Shown: positions 32,715 through 41,237 of the stretch, piece after piece | How the letters are laid out: each line of letters starts with the position of its first letter | How positions within the stretch are numbered: position 1 is the stretch's first letter | Assembly: GCF_039525805.1 (NCBI RefSeq) | Contig: NZ_BAAAHZ010000001.1 | Origin: Dietzia natronolimnaea | Lineage (GTDB): Bacteria > Actinomycetota > Actinomycetes > Mycobacteriales > Mycobacteriaceae | Length of the DNA: 64,000 nt | Strand: one strand, 5' to 3' | Position numbers and translations under genes: made by a program | Notes under the pieces: model-generated | What the model was told of the DNA's origin: nothing | Database searches by the model: none | What the model saw: the letters and a program-made list of their open reading frames with translations, nothing else

Positions 32715-33227
32715 CTATCCGCAGTGGCCGGTCCCACTCTCGGCGGACTCGGTGGTCAGCTCGATCCGGGCGCGCTCCTCGTCCGCCAGTCCCGCCTCGA
32801 GCCGGGCGAGCATGTGGGGGCGCATCTCGGGCAGGTCATCGACCTCGAACCATCGGACGTCGGTGTTCTCGCCGTCGGCGGGGTGCGGGTCGCCGTCGAG
32901 GTAGGTACAGGCGAAGGTGTGGTCGAGGTACTGCGCGCGGTCACCGTTGTCATAGGTGACCATCCGCGAGACGCCGATGGAGGCGACGCGGTCCACCCGG
33001 ATGCGCACGGCGGCTTCCTCCCGTGCCTCGCGGACCGCGGCCTCGGCGGGATGCTCCCCCGGGTCGACGATGCCGGTGACCGGGGTCCACCAGCCGTTGT
33101 CGGCCCGGCGGACCAGCAGGACGCGCGCGCCGTGGGGGTCGCGGATGACGGCGGTGGCACCCGCCAGCCAGAGCGGCGCGGTGCCCACGTGACGGCGGAG
33201 CTCGAGGACGAAGTCGGGGACGGACAT
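32715..33227 (-). CDS. Nudix hydrolase
   Basis: A 170-residue Nudix protein. The box spans G52-V74 (GIVDPGEHPAEAAVREAREEA...), with both metal-binding Glu70 and Glu71; the usual late Gly is Ala. It should hydrolyse a nucleoside diphosphate linked to another moiety. TACGCT ends seven bases before ATG 33227, suggesting a leaderless mRNA. The gene begins downstream of the terminator of the repeat-protein gene. Confidence 0.85.
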   Translation of the reverse strand: MSVPDFVLELRRHVGTAPLWLAGATAVIRDPHGARVLLVRRADNGWWTPVTGIVDPGEHPAEAAVREAREEAAVRIRVDRVASIGVSRMVTYDNGDRAQYLDHTFACTYLDGDPHPADGENTDVRWFEVDDLPEMRPHMLARLEAGLADEERARIELTTESAESGTGHCG

Positions 33228-33260
33228 AGCCCCGAGCGTATCCAGACCCGGGGAAATGCA

Positions 33261-33296
33261 GCGATCCCCGCCGACCGTGTGGTCGACGGGGATCGC
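33261..33296 (-). terminator. Terminator of the Ser-Glu-Gly repeat protein gene
   Basis: GCGATCCCCG pairs with CGGGGATCGC; after a single mismatch CGACC/GGTCG extends the stem, closing on the loop GTGT. It lies 50 bp after the stop codon. Confidence 0.8.
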
Positions 33297-33345
33297 CGGA
33301 GAACTATCCGATCACTGACTCAGTCAGCGTCGATGAGGACGAACC

Positions 33346-34380
33346 TCAGTTCTGCTCCTCGACGGGCTCGCACTCATCCCGCTCCATGGAGCCGTTGTCC
33401 TTGAGGAACTCGATGGCCTCCGGCGGGAGGTTGCAGACGAGACCGACGTTGATCTCGGGCAGCGGCGGGAGGTTGACGCCACCGGAGACGACGATGCCGA
33501 TGCCGATGCCGGCAGCAGCGAGCGAGCCCAGCGCGAGCAGGCTTCCGGCGTCGACGGAACCGGCGTCGCTGGAGCCCTCGGCGGAACCGGACTCACCGAG
33601 CGAACCCTCGACGATCGTCTCGGAACCCTCGAACGTGGAGCCGAGGTCCGAGGAACCGAGGTCGGAGGAACCGGCCGTGATCGCGGCCAGGATGCCCTCG
33701 AGCGAGCCACCGTCGAGCGACTCGGAATCGAGCGAGCCCTCAGCGGAGCCGGCCTCGAGCGAGCCACCCTCGAGCGAACCCGACTCGGAACCGGCCTCAA
33801 GCGAACCGCCCTCGAGCGAACCCGACTCGGAACCGGCCTCAAGCGAGCCGCCCTCAAGCGACTCGGAATCCAGCGAACCTTCAGCCGAACCGGCCTCAAG
33901 CGAACCGCCCTCGAGCGACTCGGAATCCAGCGAACCCTCAGCGGAGGCCGCGTCGAGCGAACCCGGCTCGAGCGAGCCGTCAGCCGAACCGGACTCGGAA
34001 CCGGCGGTGATCGAGGCGAGGAGACCGGTCAGCGAACCGCCCTCGAGCGAACCCGACTCGGAACCGGCCTCGAGCGAACCACCCTCGAGCGAGCCCTCAG
34101 CGGAGCCGGCGTCAAGCGACTCGGTGTCGAGCGAGTCCGAAGCCGAACCGGCGTCAAGCGAACCGGCGTCCAGCGAGCCGCCGTCCGGGCCCGCCGAACC
34201 GAGGGCAAGACCGAGGTCCAGACCCAGTCCGCCGAGCGAACCATCCGGGCCGGACGAGCCGAGCGCGGTGCCGAGGTCGAGGTCGAGGCCTGCGCTCTGT
34301 GCAGAGGCGACACCCTGCATGGAGCCGAGCGCGAGTCCGGAGGCGGCGATGACGGCGATCATCCGCTTGGTGTTCTTCAT
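33346..34380 (-). CDS. Secreted Ser-Glu-Gly-Leu repeat protein, unidentified
   Basis: A 344-residue acidic exported protein. The signal peptide (MKNTKRMIAVIAASG..., cleavage after SAQ or ASA near 29) is followed by short Leu/Asp/Gly repeats and then by about 170 residues of units such as SLEGGSLEAGSESG, with Leu recurring every five residues. A hydrophobic sub-repeat (L-x-G-x-L-A-x-I-T-A-G-S) occurs twice. A C-terminal hydrophobic segment (LALGSLAAAGIGIGIVVSGG) leads to a domain with two cysteines (VCNLPPEA, DECEP) that could pair. ATG 34380 has AGGAAGG upstream. A long AT-rich region precedes it. No known family; a surface or matrix protein is my inference. Confidence 0.7.
   Translation of the reverse strand: MKNTKRMIAVIAASGLALGSMQGVASAQSAGLDLDLGTALGSSGPDGSLGGLGLDLGLALGSAGPDGGSLDAGSLDAGSASDSLDTESLDAGSAEGSLEGGSLEAGSESGSLEGGSLTGLLASITAGSESGSADGSLEPGSLDAASAEGSLDSESLEGGSLEAGSAEGSLDSESLEGGSLEAGSESGSLEGGSLEAGSESGSLEGGSLEAGSAEGSLDSESLDGGSLEGILAAITAGSSDLGSSDLGSTFEGSETIVEGSLGESGSAEGSSDAGSVDAGSLLALGSLAAAGIGIGIVVSGGVNLPPLPEINVGLVCNLPPEAIEFLKDNGSMERDECEPVEEQN
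33660..34150 (-). repeat. Coding tandem repeats of about 15-42 bp
   Basis: Nearly identical blocks recur, e.g. 42-bp units around 33790-33875 encoding SLEAGSESGSLEGG. Such arrays expand and contract easily, so length variation between strains is expected. Confidence 0.8.
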
Positions 34381-34687
34381 AGGAATTGCCTTCCTGTTGT
34401 CGGTGACGACCCAGCGACCCGGGTTCTCCCCCTCGTCGCCCGGTCCGGTGTGTAGCCCGGGGGCCACTCACCGTCGGATCGTGTCATCACCCTATCGAGC
34501 AACTTTCTGGACCTGTTACAAGAACTCTGCTTTAGCCACAGCAAATGCCCAGCCGAGAGGCCGCCCTCAGAACCCGAGGTCCGGCGCCCTATTGCGCCCG
34601 AATAACCCTTCCCGCGCCACTACCTCGCCTTATGTAGACCTTAAGAAATAAATGTTGATTGATATAAGTCTGGACAGTACGCGATTT

Positions 34688-34703
34688 AGTGATATTCATC
34701 ACT
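34688..34703. promoter_or_regulatory. CRP/GlxR-like binding site
   Basis: AGTGATATTCATCACT contains GTGA-N6-TCAC, the core of the cAMP-receptor consensus TGTGANNNNNNTCACA, with symmetric flanks. It is about 110 bp before the 34812 gene and 308 bp before the repeat-protein gene. Confidence 0.6.
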
Positions 34704-34763
34704 TCTCACCAGAATTCGGCGGACGCGCCGTCAACAAGGCGCCCGACAGGCTCCCACGTGGGC

Positions 34764-34782
34764 GAATGTGAGGCTAACCTCG
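34764..34782. promoter_or_regulatory. Weak iron-box-like site
   Basis: GAATGTGAGGCTAACCTCG matches 13 of 19 DtxR/IdeR positions; the right half AGGCTAACCT is perfect. It lies 30-48 bp before ATG 34812. Confidence 0.3.
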
Positions 34783-34811
34783 GATAAATCTGTCCCCGAT
34801 CCAGGAGCGCC

Positions 34812-36263
34812 ATGACACCGAACAGCAGCGGGGTTCAGTTCCCCACCGATTCCGCCGGGAACCGCTCGTCCGGGCGGCTGGCCAAGCAGGTCGTCGCCGA
34901 CGCACTCGCCACCGTGGACCCGGCAGCGGGAGACCGGGTCCACAAGATCAAGGACTGGCGCAAGGGATACATCCAGCCCTTCACCGAACTGGTCAGTGCG
35001 GGCGTCGCCGATGCCGCCGCGTGGGACGGGGTGGCCCGCGCGGCTCTCGACTCGCTGCAGTCCAGGATGGTCGGCGTCCACGAGGTCGACGGCCGGATGG
35101 TCGAGACCGCGATGACGGACTACCTCGCCGTCGTCCCCTCCCGATCCACCCCGGGGACCGAGACGGTCCACGGCACCGCGGCCCCCGCCACGGAACTGTC
35201 CATCCCGTACCGCGGCGAGGAACTGAGCGGCGCGATGTTGCGTGCCCAGCTGGACAGGTGGGTCGACGCGGGGGTGATCGAGCCGAGCTGCGCGGACGCT
35301 CTCAGGTTGGTGCAGGACAACCCTGAGTGGCTCTCACTGCCGGGCCGCGCGATGCTCGTGCTCGGCCTGGGTTCCGAGATGGGGCCCGCCGCCCGACTGT
35401 TGCGGTGGGGCGCCGACGTCCTGGGCGTCGACCTCCCCTCGAGCCCGGTGTGGGACCGGTTCCGCCAGCAGGCCGCCGGCTTCGCGGGCAGGCTCCACTT
35501 CCCCACGGACGCGGACGGCCGGCCGGGCATCGACCTGCTCACCCAGCTCCCCGAGCTCGCCGCCTGGGCCCGCGCGGCCGCCCCGGCGCCGCTCACGGTG
35601 GGCGGCTACTTCTACGCGGACGGCGGGACCCACGTCCAGCTCTCGTCTGCGGCCGACGCCCTCGTCGTGGACCTGTTGAAGGACGGGACGGCCGACGCCC
35701 TGGCCTACCTCGCCACCCCGATGGACACCTTCGTGGTCCCGGCCGACGTCCGCCGGGCCTCGGATGCGGCACTCGCGGCGCGCAAGGCCACCGACGTCAA
35801 GAGGATCGTCGGCGCCCTGACCGGTCAGAAGGTCTTCCACCGCAATTACGAGAAGGGGCACGGTCCGGCGGTGCACGACGCGCTGGTGCCCCAGCAGGGG
35901 CCCAACTACACGCTCGCCAAGCGGGTCCAGCGCTGGCGGGCCACCACCGCGTTCGCGGACGGCCACACCGTCTCCGTCAACGTCGCCCCCGCCACCGACA
36001 CCCGCTCGGTCACCAAGAACAAGATCCTCGCCGCCACCTACAAGGGGGCGCACGCGTTCGGCATCGAGATCTTCGAACCCGCCACCTCGTCGGCTCTGCT
36101 CGCCGCGTTGTTGGTCCACGACCTCAACGTGGGACGGCCGGACGTCGGGGTGCAGTGGGAGCACGAGTCCCACGGGGCGGCCTCGGGAGGGTTGTGGCGC
36201 CAGCCCTACCTGCCGCGGACCGCGCTGCCCGTGGCCGCACTGCTCGGTACCGTCAAGAGGTAG
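34812..36263 (+). CDS. Unidentified cytoplasmic protein with a Rossmann-like segment
   Basis: A 483-residue soluble protein, no signal or membrane helix. Residues about 175-205 (RAMLVLGLGSEMGPAARLLRWGADVLGVD) have the strand-Gly-rich-loop-helix look of a dinucleotide- or SAM-binding fold. Later conserved-looking stretches include GGYFYADGGTHVQLSSAADAL and PTPMDTFVVPADVRR-like sequence. I do not recognise the family. ATG 34812 has AGGAG four bases upstream. A terminator follows, so it is monocistronic. A CRP-like site and possible weak iron box are upstream. Confidence 0.7.
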   Translation: MTPNSSGVQFPTDSAGNRSSGRLAKQVVADALATVDPAAGDRVHKIKDWRKGYIQPFTELVSAGVADAAAWDGVARAALDSLQSRMVGVHEVDGRMVETAMTDYLAVVPSRSTPGTETVHGTAAPATELSIPYRGEELSGAMLRAQLDRWVDAGVIEPSCADALRLVQDNPEWLSLPGRAMLVLGLGSEMGPAARLLRWGADVLGVDLPSSPVWDRFRQQAAGFAGRLHFPTDADGRPGIDLLTQLPELAAWARAAAPAPLTVGGYFYADGGTHVQLSSAADALVVDLLKDGTADALAYLATPMDTFVVPADVRRASDAALAARKATDVKRIVGALTGQKVFHRNYEKGHGPAVHDALVPQQGPNYTLAKRVQRWRATTAFADGHTVSVNVAPATDTRSVTKNKILAATYKGAHAFGIEIFEPATSSALLAALLVHDLNVGRPDVGVQWEHESHGAASGGLWRQPYLPRTALPVAALLGTVKR

Positions 36264-36269
36264 GAACAC

Positions 36270-36297
36270 GCCCCGGACCGATCTGCCGGTCCGGGGC
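36270..36297 (+). terminator. Terminator after the 34812 gene
   Basis: 11-bp stem GCCCCGGACCG/CGGTCCGGGGC with loop ATCTGC, six bases after the stop. Confidence 0.85.
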
Positions 36298-36328
36298 CCG
36301 CCGGTGCCGACAGAGTAAGGACCCCGCC

Positions 36329-37261
36329 ATGCCGAACCCGTTCTCCAAGAGCTGGAACTACCTCAAGGCCTCGCTCGACAAGAAGGTCGACGACAACGCG
36401 GACCCCAAGATCCTCGTCCGCCAGGCCATGGACAACGCCCGCCAGCAGCACAAGTCGGTGACGGACCAGGCAGCCGCCGTGATCGGCAACGCCAAGCAGC
36501 TCGAGATCGCCATGGGCACCAAGTCCCGGCAGCTCGACGAGGTGCAGGGCCAGATCCGGCAGACCCTCCAGGTGGCCGAGTCGGCGCGTGCCGAGGGGGA
36601 CACCGCCCGCGCCGCCCAGTTCGACGCACAGGCCGAGCAGCTGGCCGGCCGGATGGTCACCCTGGAGCAGGACCTCGAGAACACCAAACAGCTGCACGGG
36701 CAGGCGGTGCAGGCCGCCGAGCAGGCCAAGCAGGCGGTCAGGGAGTCCGACCAGCGTCTGCGCGAGACGCTCGCGCAGGAGGACCAGCTCCTGCTCCAGG
36801 CCACCCAGGCGGAGATGCAGCACCGGACCGTCGATTCCATGTCCTCGCTGGAGGGGGTCGGCGGCGGCAACTCGCCCACGTTCGACGAGATCCGCGCCAA
36901 GATCGAGGGCCGCTACACCACCGCGCTCGGCAAGCAGGAGCTCGCGGAGGCCACGGGGTCCCCGTCCAGCGCGCAGCTCGACGCCGCCGCGTTCACCCGC
37001 GAGTCGGAGGGCAGGAGCAAGCTCGAGCAGATCCGGGCGTCCATGGGTCTGAGCGGTGGCGGCACCGCCGTCGAGGGCGCCGGAACGGGTGGCGCCGCCG
37101 ACCGGCAGCTGACCGGGGGCACCGGAGCCGACGGTTCCGCGGACGCCGCGACGCCCACCGAGCAGACGGGGACGAGCCCCACCCCGCAGGACGCCGGGAC
37201 CCCGGAGCCGGGCCCCTCCGACCTCTCCGGGCCGACGCTCCCCCGCGACACCAGGGAGTAG
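36329..37261 (+). CDS. pspA: PspA/IM30-family envelope-stress protein
   Basis: A 310-residue ESCRT-III-like membrane remodelling protein. Residues 1-215 are almost wholly alpha-helical coiled coil, with the family signature DNADPKILVRQAMDNARQQ near 22-40 and long Gln/Glu/Ala-rich helices. The C-terminal 90 residues are a disordered Gly/Thr/Pro/Ala tail, longer than in the 270-residue mycobacterial 35-kDa antigen. PspA coats stressed cytoplasmic membrane. ATG 36329 follows TAAGGA. No ClgR- or PspM-type partner gene is adjacent, unlike the mycobacterial psp operon. Confidence 0.85.
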   Translation: MPNPFSKSWNYLKASLDKKVDDNADPKILVRQAMDNARQQHKSVTDQAAAVIGNAKQLEIAMGTKSRQLDEVQGQIRQTLQVAESARAEGDTARAAQFDAQAEQLAGRMVTLEQDLENTKQLHGQAVQAAEQAKQAVRESDQRLRETLAQEDQLLLQATQAEMQHRTVDSMSSLEGVGGGNSPTFDEIRAKIEGRYTTALGKQELAEATGSPSSAQLDAAAFTRESEGRSKLEQIRASMGLSGGGTAVEGAGTGGAADRQLTGGTGADGSADAATPTEQTGTSPTPQDAGTPEPGPSDLSGPTLPRDTRE

Positions 37262-37370
37262 AGGTCGCCCACCGGAAATCTGCCCTCGCCATCGCGCCGA
37301 TGCGCGATACGCTGATGCCGGCGCTGCGCTGACACCTCACCCGGCGCCTCTCTGATCGCGAGGAGACGCC

Positions 37371-37865
37371 ATGTCCACCACGCCCACGGCCTCCGGATGC
37401 CTCGACGACTCGGGAGCCGTCGTGTTCCCCCGCCGCCTGCCCATGTCCCGCGAGCAGGCGTGGGCCGCCGTCACCGACCCGGCCCGCACCGCCCGGTGGA
37501 TCGGCCCGTGGTCGGGTGACCCGGCGTCCGGCACCGTCCAGCTCACCATGACCGCCGAGGAGGGCGATCCCGTCGACGGTGTCGAGGTGGTGACCTGTGA
37601 CGCGCCGGGGCTCCTGGTCGTGCGGACCGGACCGGGCGGGTGGCTCCTCACCGTGAGGATCGAGGGCGACGACGACGAGGCCGTCATCTCCCTGGAACAG
37701 GACATCGCGGACGCCGAGTCCGCCTCCTCGATCGGTCCCGGGTGGGAGTACTACCTGGACCGGTTGGTCGAGGCCGAGGCGGGACGGGATCCGGAGGCAC
37801 TGAAGTTCGAACCCGACTACTACCCCGGTCTCGCCGAGTACTACCGGTCCTTGCTGGGCGGCTGA
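37371..37865 (+). CDS. SRPBCC (AHSA1-type) ligand-binding protein
   Basis: A 164-residue START-like protein with the opening strand VVFPRRLPMSREQAWAAVTDPARTARWIGPW and an acidic C-terminal helix. ATG 37371 has GAGGAG six bases upstream. Similar in kind to the N-lobe of the protein at 25476 but much shorter. Ligand unknown. Confidence 0.75.
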   Translation: MSTTPTASGCLDDSGAVVFPRRLPMSREQAWAAVTDPARTARWIGPWSGDPASGTVQLTMTAEEGDPVDGVEVVTCDAPGLLVVRTGPGGWLLTVRIEGDDDEAVISLEQDIADAESASSIGPGWEYYLDRLVEAEAGRDPEALKFEPDYYPGLAEYYRSLLGG

Positions 37866-37871
37866 GCGGTC

Positions 37872-37888
37872 CGGAGCGGCCCGCTCCG
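37872..37888 (+). terminator. Short hairpin after the SRPBCC gene
   Basis: CGGAGCG, loop GCC, CGCTCCG, followed by CTCCCTT. Seven base pairs only, eight bases after the stop. Confidence 0.4.
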
Positions 37889-38074
37889 CTCCCTTCACGC
37901 CATCCCCATCCCCATCCCTTCGATGACGCCGCACGTCCCGCCGCCCCGGCGCCCCGGCGCCCCGGCGCGTCCTTCGCATCGGTCGTGGTCGGAACACCAT
38001 GTCGTACCCCGTTGCTAGTGTTGCACTATCGAACACACGAGCGATTACCTCGCTATCACACAAGGGGGAGCCGG

Positions 38075-39670
38075 ATGTCGGCAGAACACGGTTCGGGGAT
38101 CGCGGCGGCCGGCCTGGCCGCCCTCGACGCCCTCCGCACGGAGAACCGCGCCGCTGCCGCCCGTCTGCAGGCCTGCCACGATCTCCTGGCACTGTGCGAG
38201 GAGCAGCAGTTCGCCCGAGACGTCGAGGCCGGGCACTACGACCCCGACGGGCCGGAGCGCCCGCGCGACCACGCGGTGCTCGACCCGTTCGACGTCGCCT
38301 GTGCGGAACTGGTCGCCACCTACGGTGTTCATCACCACCGCGCGTCAGCGATGCTCACGCTGGCCCGGGATCTCGTCATCAGCTTCCCGGGGATCGTCGA
38401 GGCGATGGGGTCCGGCCTCTTGGACGAGCGCACGGCGGGGATGCTCGTCCGGCAGATGCGGACGGTCGACCACTCCGTCCTGGACGCTGTGCACCGACTG
38501 GTCGTGGACTGGCTGCTGGACTCCATCGACTCCGGCGAGCGGCCCGGCCGCAACGCGATCCTCGCCAAGACCGACAGCATCATCGCGGACTTCGACCCGG
38601 AAGGGGTCCTGGCCCGGCGTGCTGCCGCGGCGCGTGAGCGTCGGGTCAGCGTCCGGCGCGGGGTGGACGGCATGGCCGAACTCCGTGCACACCTCACCTC
38701 GACCGAGGCGTCCGCGATCCACGACGCGCTCGGGCACACCGCCGGGGAACGGTTCGATCGCGAGAAGCGGGCCCGGATCGAGGCCGTCCGCAACGGCACC
38801 GGGCCGGCGTACGACCCGCATCCCCGTACTCGCCAGCAGCACCGGGCGGATGCCCTCGTCGATGCGATCCTCGGTACCGACGATCAGGGCGACGGCGACG
38901 GCGCCGGTGCCGGTGCCGGTGCCGGAGACGGTGCCAGTGGCCGGCACGCGGGCAGCGGCCCGGCCGGACTCGCGCCCGGGCCGCAGATCAGACCTATCAT
39001 CACCATCCTGGCCCCTCGCGGGCCGGGCGAGGAGCCCGAGGTGTACCTCCCGCGAGGCGGCCCCGCGTCGATCGACGCCCTCATCGCCCTGCTCGCCCGC
39101 AGTGTCGGCGCCCACATCTCGCTCCCCGACCCCGAGGCCGGGTCCGCGGACCCGGTCGGCGGTGCGCGCCGCTACCGGATCAGCTCCGAGCTCGCCCGCC
39201 GGATCCGGCTACGCGACGGCACCTGCCGTCACCCCGGATGTTCGGTCTCCGCCGAGGACTGCGACGTGGATCATGTCGTGCCGTTCGACCATTCCGAACC
39301 GAGCCGGGGCGGCCAGAGCGTCGAGGCCAATCTCATGTGCCTCTGCCGGCGACACCACAGGTTCAAGACCTTCCACACCTGGTATTACCGACTCCTGCGG
39401 GACGGAACGCTGACCGTCGTCACGGAGAGTGGTCACACCATCACCACCCTCCCCGACGGCCCCCTGGCCAAGTGGCGGGACCGCACGTGCAACGGGCCCG
39501 AGGCGCCTCCCGGACCCGGCTCCCCCGACCGACCCTGGCTCCGCTCCCGGCCCCTCAGCACCCACTGGTACAGGCGGGCGTGCCGGATCGCCGCGCAGCG
39601 ACGCGAGAACGCGGCCGCGGCTCGGGATGACGGGCTGGTCGGTGACGACCACGACCCCCCGCCCTTCTGA
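38075..39670 (+). CDS. DUF222 / HNH endonuclease domain protein (13E12-like)
   Basis: A 531-residue protein of the 13E12 repeat family common in mycolata. DUF222 spans about 30-300. A Gly/Ala/Asp low-complexity insert (about 275-300) breaks the chain. The HNH domain starts with CRHPGC at C384 and continues with DCDVDHVVPFDH and CLCRRHHRFKTF, with all four zinc cysteines and the HNH residues present. ATG 38075 follows GGGGGAG. These proteins are often multi-copy and sit in mobile contexts, but no repeats or att sites flank this copy. Function unproven; possibly a nuclease. Confidence 0.85.
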   Translation: MSAEHGSGIAAAGLAALDALRTENRAAAARLQACHDLLALCEEQQFARDVEAGHYDPDGPERPRDHAVLDPFDVACAELVATYGVHHHRASAMLTLARDLVISFPGIVEAMGSGLLDERTAGMLVRQMRTVDHSVLDAVHRLVVDWLLDSIDSGERPGRNAILAKTDSIIADFDPEGVLARRAAAARERRVSVRRGVDGMAELRAHLTSTEASAIHDALGHTAGERFDREKRARIEAVRNGTGPAYDPHPRTRQQHRADALVDAILGTDDQGDGDGAGAGAGAGDGASGRHAGSGPAGLAPGPQIRPIITILAPRGPGEEPEVYLPRGGPASIDALIALLARSVGAHISLPDPEAGSADPVGGARRYRISSELARRIRLRDGTCRHPGCSVSAEDCDVDHVVPFDHSEPSRGGQSVEANLMCLCRRHHRFKTFHTWYYRLLRDGTLTVVTESGHTITTLPDGPLAKWRDRTCNGPEAPPGPGSPDRPWLRSRPLSTHWYRRACRIAAQRRENAAAARDDGLVGDDHDPPPF

Positions 39671-39710
39671 CGCCCCGGCGCCGACGCCCTTCTGACGCCC
39701 CGGCGCCGAC
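39661..39710. repeat. Exact 25-bp tandem duplication at the end of the HNH gene
   Basis: The 25-bp unit at 39661-39685 recurs unchanged at 39686-39710. It includes the TTCTGA stop region, so the reading frame end is unaffected and a second, non-used stop copy lies downstream. Confidence 0.9.
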
Positions 39711-39727
39711 GCCCTTCACCCGCCCGG

Positions 39728-41137
39728 TCAGCGGTGCTTCAGCAGAACCGCGCGGATCCCCTCATGGAATCCGTCGCGCAGCCGAACCCGCTGCGCCTCG
39801 GTCAGGGTGAACTCGTTGAGCATCTGGCAGGCGAACTGCAGTAGAGGGCGGTCCACCGCCGGCGGGAGCACGCCCCCGGAGAGCAGGTGGGCCTGGTCGC
39901 GCTGCTCCTCGGTGGCGGCCTGCTCGTACCACCAGGTCGCGTACTGCTGGCCCACGTCGAACGGGGTCTGCTCGCCGGACGAGGTCCACACCTCCTCCGA
40001 GAGAGGCACGAACTTGGAGCGGAGCGGGCGGCGGTGAGGGGCCATCATCGACGGGCTCGGGCGCGACGCCCCGTTGGGCGGAGGGCCCGGCGTCGACGTC
40101 CTGGCCTGCGCCCGAGCCGGGGACGGCGGCTGTGACTGGGGCTCGGATTCCTGGGGCTCGTCTTCCCGTACCTCGCTGTCCCGGGGCTCGCCCTCCGAGC
40201 GCCGGGGCTGGTGCGTCGACTGTGGCTGGGGCTCCGGCTGTGACCCACGGACCTTCCCCGCCGGCCCCGCTCCGGCGCCCGACTTCGCACCCTGCCCGTT
40301 TACGGGCGTCGACCCCGCGGCGGTCTCGGCGCCATCGATGTCAGCAGTATGGGCCTCGGAGATCGCCGCGCAGTCCTGTTCATCGGCCGCCCGCTCCTCG
40401 GCGTCGGCGGCCCACTCCTCGTCGGCGATCGTCAGGCTGGTCTCGTCGGCCACCGAGGTGGCGGACGCGCGATCGGACCGGAGATCCACCTCGACCATCC
40501 CCACCGACTCCTCGCCGACCGGCTCGCTGGCATCGTCGCCGGGCGCGGTGGGCCGCTCGGCGGACGATCGCACCTTGGGCGGGATCGGCCCCTCCAGAAC
40601 CCTGATCTGCATGGCGTCGTGGAAGTCGGTGCGCGGATCCAGCACCAAGGTCGTGTCGCACGCGTGGCGCAACGCGGAGGAGATGGAATCCCAACCGAAC
40701 CCCACCAGGTGCATCCGCACACCTGCGTCCACCGCCACCCGGACCCCCGGGATCATGTCGGCGTCCCCGGTGACCAGCACCATGTCGGAACACTGTCCCT
40801 TGTAGGCGGCCTGGATCATGTCCGCGACCAGAAGTGTGTCGACGGCCTTCTGGGTTCGGCGCTCGCCCCATTCGATCAACTGACCCGCGCGCAGCTGAAC
40901 GCCCTCGATCACGCGGAGCGTGCGCTGGTACCGGTGCGGGCCGGAATCCGGGATCCCGTCGTACCAGTTCTGTCGCTGGACCGGCTGGTCCACGAGACCG
41001 TGGGCGACCTGATCTAAACGGTGTACGACCGTGGCCAGGGATATCTCCAACTGACCGCGCGCACCCTCCTCCCAAGAGTTGTAGAAGCTAGCTAGTAGAT
41101 ACGAGGTATCCACTAGAACCAGTGTCCGTTCGAGCAT
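39728..41137 (-). CDS. NYN-domain (LabA/DUF88-like) putative ribonuclease
   Basis: A 469-residue protein. The N-terminal NYN/PIN-like domain (about 1-165) carries the acidic residues D10 (LVLVDTSY), D100 (KAVDTLLVADM) and D125/D127 (VTGDADMIPG), expected to bind Mg2+ for RNA cleavage. A disordered linker of about 200 residues, rich in Glu, Ser, Pro and Ala, follows. The last 90 residues form a conserved-looking helical domain (PFDVGQQYATWWYEQ...). ATG 41137 has AGGTAG about 11 bases upstream; GTG 41146 is possible. It is divergent from the SDR gene. Confidence 0.75.
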   Translation of the reverse strand: MLERTLVLVDTSYLLASFYNSWEEGARGQLEISLATVVHRLDQVAHGLVDQPVQRQNWYDGIPDSGPHRYQRTLRVIEGVQLRAGQLIEWGERRTQKAVDTLLVADMIQAAYKGQCSDMVLVTGDADMIPGVRVAVDAGVRMHLVGFGWDSISSALRHACDTTLVLDPRTDFHDAMQIRVLEGPIPPKVRSSAERPTAPGDDASEPVGEESVGMVEVDLRSDRASATSVADETSLTIADEEWAADAEERAADEQDCAAISEAHTADIDGAETAAGSTPVNGQGAKSGAGAGPAGKVRGSQPEPQPQSTHQPRRSEGEPRDSEVREDEPQESEPQSQPPSPARAQARTSTPGPPPNGASRPSPSMMAPHRRPLRSKFVPLSEEVWTSSGEQTPFDVGQQYATWWYEQAATEEQRDQAHLLSGGVLPPAVDRPLLQFACQMLNEFTLTEAQRVRLRDGFHEGIRAVLLKHR

Positions 41138-41237
41138 GATGATCACTACCTATCACTTTGTCTACGTTGGACTTCCAGCATGCCGCAGGGCGGACGACCC
41201 CGCAGGGCCCGCCACCGATCACAGAAGGACACCCACC

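Larger units (their letters stand above)
34381..34811. other. AT-rich intergenic regulatory region
   Basis: This 431-bp gap separates two divergent genes. From about 34480 to 34720 it is much richer in A+T than its surroundings, with runs such as TTAAGAAATAAATG near 34640. It contains a CRP/GlxR-like palindrome (34688-34703) and a weak iron-box-like site (34764-34782). No coding frame with a ribosome site was found. Confidence 0.7.

Noticed and set aside
33660..34150. CRISPR array
   Set aside because: The repeats are in frame, contiguous and encode protein; there are no unique spacers and no cas genes.
34480..34720. Replication origin or horizontally acquired island
   Set aside because: The AT-rich stretch is short, has no DnaA-box cluster that I can see, and flanking genes have normal composition; a regulatory region is simpler.
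38075..39670. Mobile element around the DUF222/HNH gene
   Set aside because: No integrase, transposase, terminal repeats or att duplication flank it; the 25-bp duplication is only at its 3' end.
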